A DNA stretch of 64,000 nucleotides. Origin: Panicum virgatum. Taxonomy: Eukaryota > Streptophyta > Magnoliopsida > Poales > Poaceae. The notes under the pieces were generated by a model that searched no databases, was not told the origin of the DNA, and worked only from the letters and a program-made list of their open reading frames with translations. Made by a program: the position numbers and the translations under genes. This document shows, piece by piece, positions 11,725 to 23,559 of this stretch (positions are counted from its first letter, which is position 1; every line of letters begins with the position of its first letter). The stretch is taken from positions 17,408,913 through 17,472,912 of the forward strand of contig NC_053147.1 of the NCBI RefSeq assembly GCF_016808335.1. The letters run 5' to 3'.

Positions 11725-12463
11725 TCCTTGTCTGCAGCTGGTCCAGGTTTCGTCTTGGGTGTAGGGTTTGGCTTGGGGTTCGCAACCTTAGCCATGCCCT
11801 TCTTCTTCTTCTTCCAAGAAGAACCTTTCTTCTCGAAAGTAGGCTTATTCTGGACAGCCATCACATTCAAGTCTCTGCCGTCTTGAGCATGCTGCACAGC
11901 TCATTCAAGTCCTTTTCAGCCCCGTGCATGTGGTAGTTCGAGACGAAGTTTTCATAGCTCGGAGGTAAAGAGGCAAGAATAAAATCAGTGGCCAACACTT
12001 GGCCAAGTGGGAAGCCCAGCTTCTCCAACCTCTGTATGTAACCAACCATATTGATTACATGCGGCCCTACTGGTGCTCCTTCTACTAGCTTAGTTTCAGC
12101 AAAGGCCTTGGACACATTGAACCTTTCAGTCCTGGCCTAAGTCTGGAACATGTCCCATAGCGCCACGATCATATCGTGCGCCGCATGGTTATTCTCAAAC
12201 TGCATCTGCAGCTCAGGTTCCATGCAAGCTAGAATGAGACAGCTCACTTCACGGTCTTTATCAACCGCTCTCCTGTAAGCATTCCTCTCAGCAGCAGGGG
12301 CATCTGCAGCAGGCTAATCTGGCAGTGGATTATCTAGAACATCTTCCTTGTTAGCTGCCCTGAGAATAATTCTCAGGTTGCGGATCCAATCCGTGTAGTT
12401 TGTCTCATTCAATTTGTTGCTCTCAAGTACGGAACGTAAAGCAAAAGTTTGGTTTTGAACCAT
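11670..12463 (-). pseudogene. copia gag, broken
   Basis: The reading frame begins at the ATG at 12463 (minus). It has in-frame TAG codons at 12314-12316 and 12137-12139 and a frameshift near 11880. The middle segment (12115-11880) shows the UBN2-type gag core (LPPSYENF). After the shift there is a Lys/Pro-rich basic stretch and the CSHC start of a CCHC zinc knuckle near 11710. The knuckle then runs out of frame into pol. Confidence 0.8.
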
Positions 12464-13828
12464 TGATCTACAACATAATAAATACAAAATACTAAGACAA
12501 AAGTATTCATGATGGAGTAAATGACATTAAACAATTTAATAGAATTTACTCCCACTAAAATCAATATCCCTCTTTTGATTCTTAGTGATTCAAGACCCAC
12601 GTCCACTAGTGAGCTTTTGCATCACCGCTAGAAGACGAGGTAGATCGGTAATCAACTCTTTGCTAATCATATCTCATATGACTCTTGTTGTTGGGTGACA
12701 TCTCCATGTCTCGCTCCCAACCTTTATGCCCCAAGGTCCTTAACTGTTAAGATGACCTTGTCAAGCTAACCAACCCTTTATGCGTGCATGTATCCGATAC
12801 AGCCTGTCTAGTCAAGGAAAATCAGTGGCGCCCTAATTTCATAGACCCACCACCAATCGTACAAGACATGGGACAGTGCAAGGTCTAGTTGGTAGGGCAT
12901 GATAGCTCGAAATTTGTGAGGGATCGTTCTACTTCTACTATGACGCATGTAGTGGTAAAATGTTAAGAATAGCAAGCACATAATTGTGAATTAGTATGGC
13001 CCTTGTTCTCATGGTGATCTCCATCTCCATAGAACTTGTTCGCCATGTAGATCTCCATCTTCATGGAACTTGTTCACCATATTGATCTCCATCTCCATAT
13101 ACATATGCACCATCCTTCATGTGATAAAAACTCTAAGAACTAGAACTTGCTATTACACCTAATAGCTAGTAAATAAAATTACATTCAGAACTTGGATCAT
13201 CACAGGTTGGCACGCAGGCCATTACATCAAATGCAACAATTCATATGGCTTCGGCCGAATTGTCATAATCACGATACATAGGTCATGAAACAATTACACA
13301 CATGCATCACATAGACATAGGGGCCATACCGATCACAAAACCTGCAAAACAGAGTTATGCGATTCTGATGTCCGAACTTAAAATGCCGAAAACTCTATCT
13401 TCTGGGCCGAATTTCGCAAATCTAAATTTCTTGATAATAGACCCTCTATTTTGAACCGAATCTAACTTTTTCTATAGATACAAATTGATATAAAATTTGC
13501 CTCAATCCGAGTTTGGATGCAAAAGTTATGACTGTTTTACTGTAAAACACATTTTTGCAACAAATCGGAATTCGTAGTAGAGCCAATCTACTGCCCTATG
13601 CATCTCATGCATCTGGCTTATGCCCTAAGTTTCGATTCGAACAATCACATTGATCTCCAACCGCAGCGTCTGGGTTTATGTGCATCACTTAACTCCGATG
13701 GCGGAAAACCGACCGGTAGGAGTATGTCGTTGCACAACCTTCGCAGCATGTTTACGAAACTAGGTCACAGATCAATCTGAAACTATGCATATCTCCATAT
13801 GCACATATCCAAATCTATCACGAGACAG
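12464..13828 (-). other. Untranslated leader of the copia element
   Basis: This lies between the primer-binding site and the gag start. No open frame of note. A short tandem repeat lies at 13015-13113. Confidence 0.6.
13015..13113. repeat. 34-bp tandem repeat, about 2.8 copies
   Basis: The unit begins GATCTCCATCTCCAT and contains GAACTTGTTC. Copies differ by a few bases. It lies in the copia leader. Confidence 0.7.
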
Positions 13829-13847
13829 CACTGGCTCTTGATACCGC
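13829..13847 (-). other. Primer-binding site of the copia element
   Basis: On the minus strand, directly after the LTR end, the sequence reads GCGGTATCAAGAGCC. It is close to the initiator-Met tRNA complement (TGGTATCAGAGC) used by plant copia elements. Its position fixes the inner LTR border at 13848. Confidence 0.75.
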
Positions 13848-14221
13848 TGTAGGAATATGGGGTAGCAAAAACAAAAATTTTCTACTGCATAAACCAGGAT
13901 TACTGTAGTTATAGATCACGGGATTACCACTAGACGCGTGATTGCGAAATTTCTGTAGCGCGTCAGTGTAGTGCAGATGGAAGCCGGCAGTGCAGTTGCG
14001 TGAACCTCCCCACGAATGGCTCGTCCTTGTGCAGCAAGCGCAGCACCTCCACGAAGTCCGCACGTACGGGAAGAAGCGTCGCACTCCGGATTGCTAGATC
14101 CACGAGAACGAACTAGGGCTTGATGCGCGGGAGGAGGAGCTGCAGAGAGAGGGAGGAGAGCGCCAACTGAGGGGCGGCTAGGGCTTATGGGATGGGGGCA
14201 CTCCCTCTCCCCCTTCCCCTC

Positions 14222-14231
14222 CTTTTATAGC
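14222..14231 (-). promoter_or_regulatory. TATA box of the copia LTR
   Basis: The minus strand reads GGGCTATAAAAGGAGG about 375 bp before the LTR's 3' end, the usual place for the U3/R boundary. Confidence 0.6.
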
Positions 14232-15549
14232 CCTGGTGGGCGCCCCTAGATGGGCCCTAGTGGGCTCCACCTTGGGCGCCCCTTTCAGGTGGGCTGTTCT
14301 AAACCCCCACCAAAAGTCCAACTCTATGGGTCTCTCAAGGCCCATTAGTGCATCAAAGCCCAGACTAATTTAGATCTCATCCTCATTAGGCTTCTGGCCC
14401 TTAAGTGTGTGACCCTATGGGCTCACGCGTGAATAGACATGACCCAGTACTCCTACTGGTCAATAGTTGATAGCGGTCTCTAGCAAGACGTGCCAACTTG
14501 AAAGGCCCTTGTTTGGTTTTGGTAATTGAGTGACAACTTAGGTGGACTAATAAGTGTTTATGTTGAGATACACAGGAGATTAGTCCACACAAAGACACTA
14601 GTATGAGCAACGTGTGCCATGGAGGAGAAATGGCTAAAGGTTGATGCTATGCTCATATAGTGTGATCGAGGAGCTCATTGCATATGAGCCATGACATGGA
14701 GTTATGTGTCCAAAGTGGAGAAGATCAAGACAAGGCATGGCTTAATGGACCGGTTGCAATGGAGAAGGGCAAGTCAAGGCTTTGAAGCGAGGGACAGCGA
14801 GGCGGTGAAGCTTGGGCAAGATTTGGCGCCGATGGACCAAGGCAGCGGTGAAAAGCGAGCAAGGTCAAGATCGATGGACCAAAGAGGTCATGTAATGATA
14901 TGGAATGGATCATATCATTCAAGGAATATCAAGCCAAGTGTTGACTCATGAAGATGATCAAAAGGCTTGATGGAGTTTGGTGCTTGTGTGGCATCAACAT
15001 TTGGGAAGATGAAATGGAATGCGCAAGGCAAAGGTATGACTTGTAGGGCATTTCATTTCACCGGTCAAAGGTTGTGTAGAGAAGTGCATGACCGGATTTA
15101 GGATAGATGGCCGTACTATCAAGAGGGGCAAACTTGTTTGCATATCGGTCATCTAGTGCCACTTGAGCGATCTAACATTGCGATGTTGCTAGGATCGAGT
15201 GGCGTGGTGAGATCAAGTGAAAATCCTTTGAAAATGATTGTGAAATGCTAACACACATGCACATGGTGTTGTTCACATGGTGGTGTTGGCACATTTGCAA
15301 AGGAGAAAGAGTTGGAGTTGATGTTGATCACCTTTGGGAAGCAAGAAAGGTTTTTCGGTTTTCTCCGGAAATTAGGTTGTCCCTTGGAGTGGAATACTGC
15401 TTTGATCCATTGTGTTTTGGATCAAGTATTCAGTTGGGTTGTGTAGCCCTCTGAATTAGCTTTCCATAGAGTCCAAGATCACCTAATTTGGACTTCGGAG
15501 CTAAGAGTTATGGCCGTTTTACCGAGGTACATTTCTGCTGGAAATAGAC

Positions 15550-16092
15550 CTGCGGACGGTCCGCCCTAGACCCGCGGACGGTCCGCCCTTAAGGGGCGGA
15601 CGGTCCGCCGTTATCTCGGTTGAGCTCAAACAGAACCATTTTTGGCTCTGTGGGTGGTCCAAAATGACCTACGGACCGTCCGGTCCATGGGGGCGGACGG
15701 TCCGCCTTTAAAAGCTGAAACGGGCGCAGAAACTTGGTTGTTCTGTCTTGGGTGCCCAAAATGACCTGCGGACCGTCCGGTCCTTGGGGGCGGACGGTCC
15801 GCCTCCTACTGAAATTTCTGGGACAGAAACACTGCGGTTTCTGTGTGTGCTCACGTTGTGAGGCGGACAGTCCGCCCCTGGGGAGCGGACAGTCCGCCGG
15901 TAACTTCCAGATTTAGTCAGAGACGTTTGCAAATCGGTTGGTTCGAAGTTTTGAACCGCGGACAGTCCGCCCCAGGGGCGCGGACAGTCCGCCCGGGGCT
16001 CTAACGGTCGACTCTGACACATAATCATTATAGTTCTAGCCGTTGGTTTTAAATGGCGGACGGTCCGGTTTTTGTGAGGCGGACAGTCCGCG
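15550..16092. repeat. Array of 13 palindromic GGCGGAC-N-GTCCGCC motifs
   Basis: The core GCGGACNGTCCGC recurs about 13 times, often as closely spaced pairs, and ends about 50 bp upstream of the TATA box. The centre base is G in the upstream copies and A in most downstream ones. A variant is GCGGACCGTCCGGTCC. Confidence 0.85.
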
Positions 16093-16140
16093 AAAACTCA
16101 GTTTTCACGGGATTTGAGTGTAGCGGCTAATTTGGGGCCT

Positions 16141-16158
16141 CCCTCTATAAATAGAGGG
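16141..16158 (+). promoter_or_regulatory. TATA box within an inverted repeat
   Basis: CCCTCTATAAATAGAGGG has 8-bp arms around AA, with the TATA box inside. It is the probable promoter of the LTR. Confidence 0.6.
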
Positions 16159-17927
16159 TGTGGCCGGCCATTTGAGAAGGGGAGAGCACCTTGGGGACTT
16201 GGTGTCCATGTGTGAGAGTGCTTGAGAGCCCTCTACTCACTCTAACTTGATAGTAATCATCCGATCGAGTGAGAGAGCGATTCTAGTGCGATTGCTTTGA
16301 GAGATTGCATCGAGTGGCACTAGGTGATCGTGTTGCAAGCCGGCGTGCTTGTTACTCTTGGAGGTTGCCACCTCCTAGATGGCTTGGTGGCAAGAGACTC
16401 CGTTGAAGCCCGCAAGAAGTTTGTGCGGTGCTCCGGAGAAGAGTTTGTGAGGGGTATTGTGCTCACCCCGCGGGAGCCGCGAAGAGCAACTCTAGTTGAG
16501 CGAGACGTGAAGAGTAACAAGTGGTCCGGCCAGATCATGTGCTAGAGCTCGGTGTGAGCACTCCACGTGGGAGAGTGTGACTTGAGAGTCACCACTAGCA
16601 AGAGGATCGGCGGCAACCTTGGAGCTTGTCTCAACGGGGATTAGCTTGGTGGCAACCAAGTGAACCTCGGGATAAAAATCACCGTGTCAACCTTGTCTAC
16701 TCTTCTCGGTGGTTTGCATTCTCCAAATCACAAGCATTGTATTTACATTCTTATATATCTTGTGCTTGTGTAGTTGCTCTCTAGTGATTAGTTAGCTTGT
16801 GTAGCTTAATTAGTTGCTCTTGCTTAGATTGTGTAACTAAGCAAGTTGAGCTCTTGGATTTGGATTGTGTATCCTTGTCCTTGAGCATCTAGTGAGCTTA
16901 GGTTGGCTTTGTGCTTTTGCTCATTAGAATTGTGTAGGAGCTCCCCCGGTTTGTGAAGTACTAGTGCTTAGGCTTGTGTGACTTGGCATTAGAATTATTA
17001 AGAGAGCTATTACTAGCTTGGCACTCCATTTGCTTTGTGTAGGATCTTTTTGGAGGTGACTTAGAGTTATAGTTAGAGGGGTGTAGTCTTGGCTAAGCGA
17101 ATAGTTTCAATTCCGCATAAGTTTCGGTTAGCCGGCGCAATTAGTTTTAGAAAGGACTATTCACCCCCCCTCTAGTCCGCCATCTCGACCCTACACAACT
17201 CCTAAGCACGCGCGAATCATATCTGTCGAGCCATCACAGTCTTATACATGTTGTTCCCTTTGCCTCACAATATTTGGTCTAGCTTGAAGCCGTCCACTCT
17301 TTCTCGATCCTGTGATTCGGAATCCTTGGTTAACTCTTAACCTTAACATGGCCATGCATTTTCTGATTCGAATCACTCGAGGGGCCCAGAGATATCTCTC
17401 TCTTGTAGAGAGGGGAAAATCCCATCTTGACCGACTATGTCTCACAGCATGCTTCTTGACAGACCCGAAAGCCACCTTTATGACTACCCTATTACGGTGC
17501 AGCGTTTGATGGCTTCTAAGTAAGTCGGTTCACATCTTGAGTACATACGACGATCTCAGATCTTAGAACACAGCGTACATATTGTGTAATGAGAAGTCAT
17601 CATCTCGTGTTGGGTCAGTTCAATCTCATGTCTCACATGAGCCCACATTATTAGTTTGACATCCTCATGTTCACGACTTGTGAAACGTAGTCAATCAACT
17701 AATACATGTGCTAGTCTAATATTCATGTGTGTCCACACATGAACTCCGACTAGGAACACTTTTAGAATATTCATACAAGTAAAGAGTTTCACAAATACTT
17801 CACATAAGCATTAATCAATACAAATTGTCATCCATAAATATTCAAGGAACACTTTATTAATCATGAATACAAGGAAATATGATTGCCTCTAGGGCATATT
17901 TCCAACACTCCGGCCCCAAGCAGGCGA

Positions 17928-18137
17928 TTTTTCTAGTGTCCACTTCATGTTTGATCTCTTGCATCACTTCCGCTGGGGTCTTCATCTTCTACTCGAACAC
18001 ATGCCGGTTCCTTTCCTTCCACAGATTTCTGAATTTTCTAGTGTCCACTTCATGTTTGATCTCTTGCGTCACTTCCGCTAGGGTCTTCCTCTTCTACTCG
18101 AACACATGCCTGTTCTTTTCCTTCCACATAGAGGTGC
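17928..18137. repeat. 105-bp tandem duplication in the LINE tail
   Basis: The unit begins TTTTCTAGTGTCCACTTCATG and ends in TTCCTTCCACA. It occurs twice head to tail with a few substitutions. Confidence 0.85.
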
Positions 18138-18148
18138 CAATTGGTAAT

Positions 18149-18819
18149 CCTTAGGTGCCCCTCCAACTAGAGATGGCAATTTGACCCGCAGGTGCGGACA
18201 CCCGCGAGTTTTGAACCTGATGGGTGCGGGTGCGGATCCCAAAATAGACCCGCGGGTGCACCCGCACCCGCACCAGCAATTTTGCGGGTGCGGGTGCGGG
18301 TGCGGATCCTGATTTCCATCCGCGGGTGCACCCGCACCCGCCCGAAACTAACAAGGCCCAGCCCAAATAGAGTAAGCCCAACCCAATATGTGTGATATAT
18401 ATGCCAGAAACCCTAGTCTGCGGGCACGGCGCGGTGGCGGCAGCCTCCAACACAACGGATGCAGCGGTCTGCGGGCACGTCGCGACGGCTGCGGCCTCGA
18501 GCACGGTGAAGGTGGTGGCCAGCAGGCGCGACGCGGTGGCGGAGTCGACGAAACCCGTGGGTGCCCGAGACCCGCCCGATACCCGGCGGGTGCGGATCCA
18601 GAAATCCACCCGCAGGTCTGGCCGCGGGCGGGTTTTCTGCTGCCCCGCGGGTTTGGCCGCGGGCGGGTTTTTACCAAACCCGCACCCGCACCCGCGGGCC
18701 ATCCCTACCTCCAACCCTCCTTAGTTCAAAGTTTATACTAATTCTCCAAAATGAGATCTCAATTTGAAAAAATAGTACAAAATTTTGAACTAAAGGGGGT
18801 TGGAGGTGCACCTAAAGGT
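18149..18819. mobile_element. Outer MITE, split by a hAT-like MITE
   Basis: The ends are CCTTAGGTGCCCCTCCAACC on the left and, inverted, CCTTTAGGTGCACCTCCAACC on the right. Inverted similarity continues into TTAGTTCAAA. Without the inner element it is about 125 bp. Its own target duplication is unclear. Confidence 0.65.
18168..18707. mobile_element. hAT-like MITE with 8-bp target duplication
   Basis: The ends are TAGAGATGGC and ...GCCATCCCTA (inverted TAGGGATGGC). The flanks are perfect 8-bp repeats CCTCCAAC at 18160-18167 and 18708-18715, as expected for the hAT superfamily. The interior is very rich in (A)CCCGC / GCGGGT strings. Open frames in it have no domain and are not called. Confidence 0.85.
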
Positions 18820-19625
18820 CACCCATTTGCACCCCTACTTCCATAGATTTCAAGAACAATACATCATGATCGCAGCTTTGATTTTTCTTGTTTTCTTTGG
18901 CAATTGAGCAAGCTCCTTTTCCCACTAATCAGCTATCTGATTTCCGTTTTGTGGAGGCTGCACCAGTTGTTGTGTCCAATCTGTCATTTTCTCGACCTGC
19001 GAGGGGCTAGCCCCCCAGCATTCTTATAAGAAGTCGGCCTTCTAATGCAGGCCGAGAAACCCCCCCCCCCCCCGAACCCCAGCTCTTTCTGACCTTGGGT
19101 CTGGTGCCATTTCCTGGAACCGTATAGGACCAGACGCTCTGCTGTTTCTTGGTCATTGTTGCAGAGTGAACACACAGGATTGCATGGCCAATGCTTGCTC
19201 ATCAATTTGTCTGCTGTTAGAATTTTGGACTGCACCAATAGCCAAGCAAAGAATTTATGTTTTCCTTCCGAATCAGCCTTCCAAATAGAGTGCCCCTGAC
19301 AATGGCTGTAAGACTCCACGAACTGCGCATCATAAGCATATTTTGCTGTATACTCCCCATGTGTTGTCCACTTCCACATTATTTGATCTGGTTGATCACA
19401 CAATTGCACCTCATGTACTGCATCCCAAAGCTTAACAAACTCAGCCATTTCAGTGACTGTCTGCATGCGCCACAATCCTCTGATCCAATTCTGATTGTGC
19501 ACCTCTTCCTTGATTGTTTTATTCTTCCTCCATGCTAGCAAGGTGTCTCTTATCGAGGTTAATGGACTGATAAGCTCGACTGATCATGACTAATTGTGAT
19601 TAGTTGGACGACTAAATAATATTGA

Positions 19626-20365
19626 TTAAATTAAAATTAGGTGAAAAGTATCATGAATCTTAGGTGATGATGGCCCTCAATCCATGCGCCCGCATGATTA
19701 AGCACAACTGAAGCACGCGCAAAATTCAGATTCGTGTGTGCTGGATGAGTGCAGCTCACCGACCGAGTTATGATTGTCAGATTACAATAGGGCCTGATGT
19801 TTTTCATGGTTTCCCCGAGGTTTTCGTCACATGTTAGGTGTTTCATCAGAAAGTTGCCAGTGGCCCATTGCAAGACATAGCAGATCAGATGGCTTGTATG
19901 AAGTCTAGGTTCAGTTCAGTCTTGCAAGACATAGCCGAGGTCATGGCTGCCTCGGCTGTTTGTGACCTGTATTCAGCTACATAAAGATGTACAGCTGCTG
20001 TGTTTTGACTTGTAAAGCCACTGTAGAAGACTAGTCCATCTGAATGGTACTGTAGCGCACTATCCATGACGGATAAGTAGGAAGCCTATCGTCACGATTT
20101 TCTACGGCACGGATGACTTGATTAGTTGAAGATTTCAGTCAACAAATGGATAATCGTACTACTATTCTCGATGTCATAAGTTGTGAATTACTGAATTCCC
20201 CACACGTCGTGCTGTTGCAAAAGACTTCTGAATGAAAGATCTGTATGGCATATGGGAGCGACCTGTTTGGAGGCAGCTGGTGACTTTGAAATCACAGCTA
20301 GCTCACATGTTGCTTCTCCTTTCTTCTTCTACGTGATTTCCCTTTGGTTCTCTTCGGAGAAATTA
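19626..20365 (+). repeat. Segmental duplication, copy B (partner at 6765-7762)
   Basis: It is in direct orientation to copy A, without the MITE. It carries an extra stretch near 20180-20255. About 12 kb of retroelement DNA separates the copies. No gene is recognised. Confidence 0.9.
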
Positions 20366-21124
20366 TTACCTAGCTAGTACTCTATCTCCATTAACAGTCT
20401 GCCGCTTGGTGATTCAGACATTCAGTTCAGGTGACAAACGCTTCCAGCGCCTCCAGGCACCAACTGGATCATATGATCACATCCGACCGATCCAAGACCA
20501 ACTGTAGTCGGCAAAATTTTGGCCGAAATTGTGAACCCTGCCACTGCAGGTTTTGAAATTTATTCTTCTTTTTTTGCATGTGATGTGTACTGCGTAGGGC
20601 TGTAGGTGATCATGGAGACGCATCAGATGCAGTGAAAGAAACACATGCACACCGGCTGCACGGCCATGTGGTACTGGTACTAGGCTGTTTAAACAGTAAC
20701 AGAGGGCTGAACACAGTGATGAGGTTTGAATGGATTCATCAGGCACCCACCATGCAGTCTGCTGCTTTGCACAACTCGACTGGTGGTGCTCCTGCGCCGG
20801 ATCCATCGCCCCACATGCGAACAGAGAGAAAAACGCGAGCTGAAGAACCTGACACGGCGACTTGACTTTTAACTTTCTTTGCCAGGCTGAGCAAGCACAA
20901 TTTCTCTGCAGAAACTTCCATCGGATGTGCAAAGGGTGAGCGGTGACCAGTTGATGTTTCTGTCGTCAACGCGTTCCCTTTGAACAGTGGAAATTTAGAC
21001 CCGAACGGTCCAGTGTACTCGCGCCATTAGTATTCTCTGCATTTCTATCAGCACATCGTCAACTCTTGTTAGATCTTTACATAACTCCGGTGTTCTAAAT
21101 GTTACCTACCCACTTCAAATATTA
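20366..21124. other. Intergenic, nothing recognised
   Basis: An open frame of 151 codons (20477-20932, minus) has no recognisable domain and no support, so no gene is called. Confidence 0.4.
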
Positions 21125-21354
21125 GGCCATGTTTAGTTCTAAAATTTTTTCAAGATTTTCTGTCACATCGAATTTTTAAACATATGCATGGAGCATTAAA
21201 TGTAGTTTAAAAAAATAATCAATTGTACAGTTTAGCTGTAAATGATGAGATGAATCTTGAGTCTAATTAATCTATAATTGGATACTAATTACCAAATAAA
21301 AATGAAAGTGCTACAGTAGCCGAACCCAAAACATTTCGCGAACTAAACACACCC
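21125..21354. mobile_element. Tourist-like MITE, TTA target duplication
   Basis: The ends are GGCCATGTTTAGTTC and the inverted GGGTGTGTTTAGTTC. It is flanked by TTA on both sides (21122-21124 and 21355-21357), typical of PIF/Harbinger. The body contains the GCATGGAGCATTAAATGTAG and AATGAAAGTGCTACAGTAGC strings of this abundant grass family. Confidence 0.85.
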
Positions 21355-23559
21355 TTAGCTACCAATGAACTCTAGTGACAACGACAAATTTGGCGTCAGA
21401 TACAGATGCTTAGATAGAAGTTTGCGTAAGCTGCATTCCTATATTGCTTGTAGCGTCAGGGATGTCTTTGGCGACATCAAGTTGCACTCTGTCGATCAAG
21501 CTTCAAGAGCAAGAAACGGATGATTCCTCACTCCTGTTTGTCCCATTATGGGACCTCAGATCCGGAGATTTATTAACGGCCAATCGACGGCACAAGAAGA
21601 TAGCCACACATAGATTTGGCCACCATCTTCTCCGACCTGTCATTCACCTATGTTAACAGTCGCTGCGTTGCTTCCGTTCTCTGAACTCTCTGACCGGGCA
21701 CCTGATGCTTGCCAGAGCATCAGCAGCATAGCACCCACACAGGACGAAGCAGCCAGCGCATGGCTTTGGAGTTTGGACGAGCGAATTGGCTGGATGGCCA
21801 AGAATATTGCGCGCACATGGCTAACCATTTTGTTTGAGAAGTCCTAAATTTCTGCGTCGCAAATCCTTAGTTTAGGTCCATGGGCACGCTTGCGCAGTAC
21901 CCAAGATGCGCGTTACTGTAGATAGATACCACCTTGATTTGTTTAGGACTCTGAACCGACGACCCGAGACGAGATTGGGTCGCCGTTTTATTAGGTTAGA
22001 GCGTGCAGTGTGGCAGCGACAAGCTGTGGCGGCTCATGATGCACTCCGCCGGTGGCATGTGGGATATACAGAGCACGAGCAGCTGCAAGAACATATATCT
22101 GCAGTGCGGCCACATAGTTCTCTGAAGATGACAGGCACAATGCTGCTAGATGTGCTGATGGAAGAGAGCAAACTGAAAGTCATCGTTGAACTTGGCAACT
22201 GCATTTTTTAGCTGCCGAAAGCGCACTGAGGACAGAGCTGCTGCTATCACACATTTGGATAGACGGATTCCGTCATCTGTTGCATTGGCTTGAGGATCAT
22301 TCTTTTCTGAAGATTATTGCTACAAGTGGTGCGGTTTACGCACTAGCTGTATCTGCAGTCTGACCAAGCTTGGTTCTGATGCGCTCAGCATACATCTTCC
22401 AAGTTTGACGTCTGTCCAGCCCCCACCAATGGCATGGCATGTTCTCCCAGCTTACGAGCACGTACTTATCCGCCCCTAATCCATCCAATTTAAAACTAAC
22501 TTTGGCCCCGTCGGCGACAAAGTAGCACATGATACATTTACCGCGTCTACCCGTGCTCCCCAAGCACCAGCAAAATATTTACTCCAACTTGTGACATCCA
22601 TCCGCACCACGCATAGCTTCAACTGCACATAGAGTAGAGATTAATCCTCATGGAAACAGCTGCTAGCAAGCAAAGTAAAACTTGTGTTGCGTCTTGATGA
22701 GGCTAAGTGAGCAAGAACGGGTCAAGGGGGATCATAAATCTCACCGTAGATCTGCCCGGAAGATGACTTCCTTTTTCACTCACCAAGAGTTTACATTTTA
22801 ACAGCGACCCGGTAAGCGTTGACTCCAACACCCCCACATTAACACACGCCAAGCAAGTCCAATCGAGCAGTGCAGACAAGAAGACGACTACGAGACACTG
22901 ACGGGCTTCTTGCACTGCATGGCACATGAGAAATTACACATAGGACATGGCTAGAGAAGACCGATCGAACCAGACGAAAACGACCTAAACCGGGGCAGCC
23001 ATCGATCTGGGCCATGCGCTGGAGGCGATGCAGGTCGGTCGTCAGGGCATCGCCAGCGCAGGGGTTGACTCGCCATCAATACCCAGCGTCTGCGTCTCCA
23101 CGTCCAGAGATGAGCCTGGCGCTCTCGCTCACCGATCAACAAGAGCAACAGCGCCTCATGGCAACTTGCAGATGTGTGCGCGCGCGCCCGCCTGTGACCG
23201 TGACTCTCCGGCCAACCAAAGGCACTGTTGCGAGCTTAGCTGCAGGTGGTCACTGGCCAATGCCATCTCTGCGTGTTTCGGCGCGGAGAGGGAGAGAGAG
23301 AGAGAGTTTGTCAACGGTCGCAGAAGTCGGGCTGTCTCTGTGCAGTCTGGTGTGCTGTCTCTGACTACGTTGAGCGAGACTTCAATTCCTCCGCTGTGTG
23401 CCCCATGTCTGTGCAAGTGTCGCTGGAATCCTCGCTCCGATCTCATCAGCCGCCATGAAAAATTCCAACAAGGAACAGTGGGAGTCTTCAGTTATCGATC
23501 AGGATTAGGCGGCAGGGTTGCAGAGGCCATGATTTGAGTTGACGACCACGCGTATTGCT
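21355..23559. other. Intergenic, no gene recognised
   Basis: Several open frames of 60-170 codons occur on both strands but none shows a known domain or splice-linked partner. A GA-rich microsatellite is near 23286-23306. Small remnants of a decayed gene cannot be excluded. Confidence 0.4.

Larger units (their letters stand above)
14499..17195 (+). mobile_element. Solo LTR with CAACT target duplication
   Basis: It begins TGAAAGGCCC and ends CGACCCTACA, 2697 bp. It is flanked by perfect 5-bp repeats CAACT at 14494-14498 and 17196-17200. No internal region is present, so it is a solo LTR left by LTR-LTR recombination. It sits inside the copia 5' LTR and is therefore younger. The TATA box at 16145-16152 gives plus orientation. 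Family not identified. Confidence 0.9.
9080..17907 (-). mobile_element. Ty1/copia retrotransposon, 3' end deleted
   Basis: Reading on the minus strand it has a 5' LTR (17907 to 13848, with a later solo LTR inside), a primer-binding site, a leader, gag, protease, integrase, reverse transcriptase and the start of RNase H. It stops abruptly at 9080 against a gypsy-type LTR, and its 3' LTR is absent. The RT region is of the Tork/Angela type (tentative). All reading frames are broken. Confidence 0.9.
13848..17907 (-). repeat. copia 5' LTR, split by a solo LTR
   Basis: On the minus strand it starts TGTTGGAAATATGCCC (17907) and ends ...TTCCTACA (13848). Removing the insertion at 14499-17195 and one CAACT copy leaves about 1.36 kb. 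A TATA box lies at 14222-14231 (minus strand). Confidence 0.85.
17908..19545 (-). pseudogene. LINE ORF2 3' fragment, with nested MITEs
   Basis: On the minus strand, 19541 to about 19080 encodes a zf-RVT type domain: a FFAWLL segment, then C-x2-C near 19160 (CSLCNNDQETAE). Near 17908-18130 the minus strand carries the LINE tail (LWKERNRHVFE type), partly duplicated. A run of C at about 19062-19075 and several stops break the frame. MITEs split the two parts. The 5' part of the LINE is missing. Confidence 0.7.

Noticed and set aside
18151..18741. Open frames of 110-187 codons at the GC-rich hAT-like MITE
   Set aside because: They consist of (A)CCCGC-type repeats of the element itself.
20477..20932. 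151-codon frame (minus)
   Set aside because: No domain, no splice partners, ordinary intergenic composition.
22336..22563. 75-codon frame (minus) with several Trp and Cys
   Set aside because: Looks somewhat protein-like but I could not match it to a family or find neighbouring exons.
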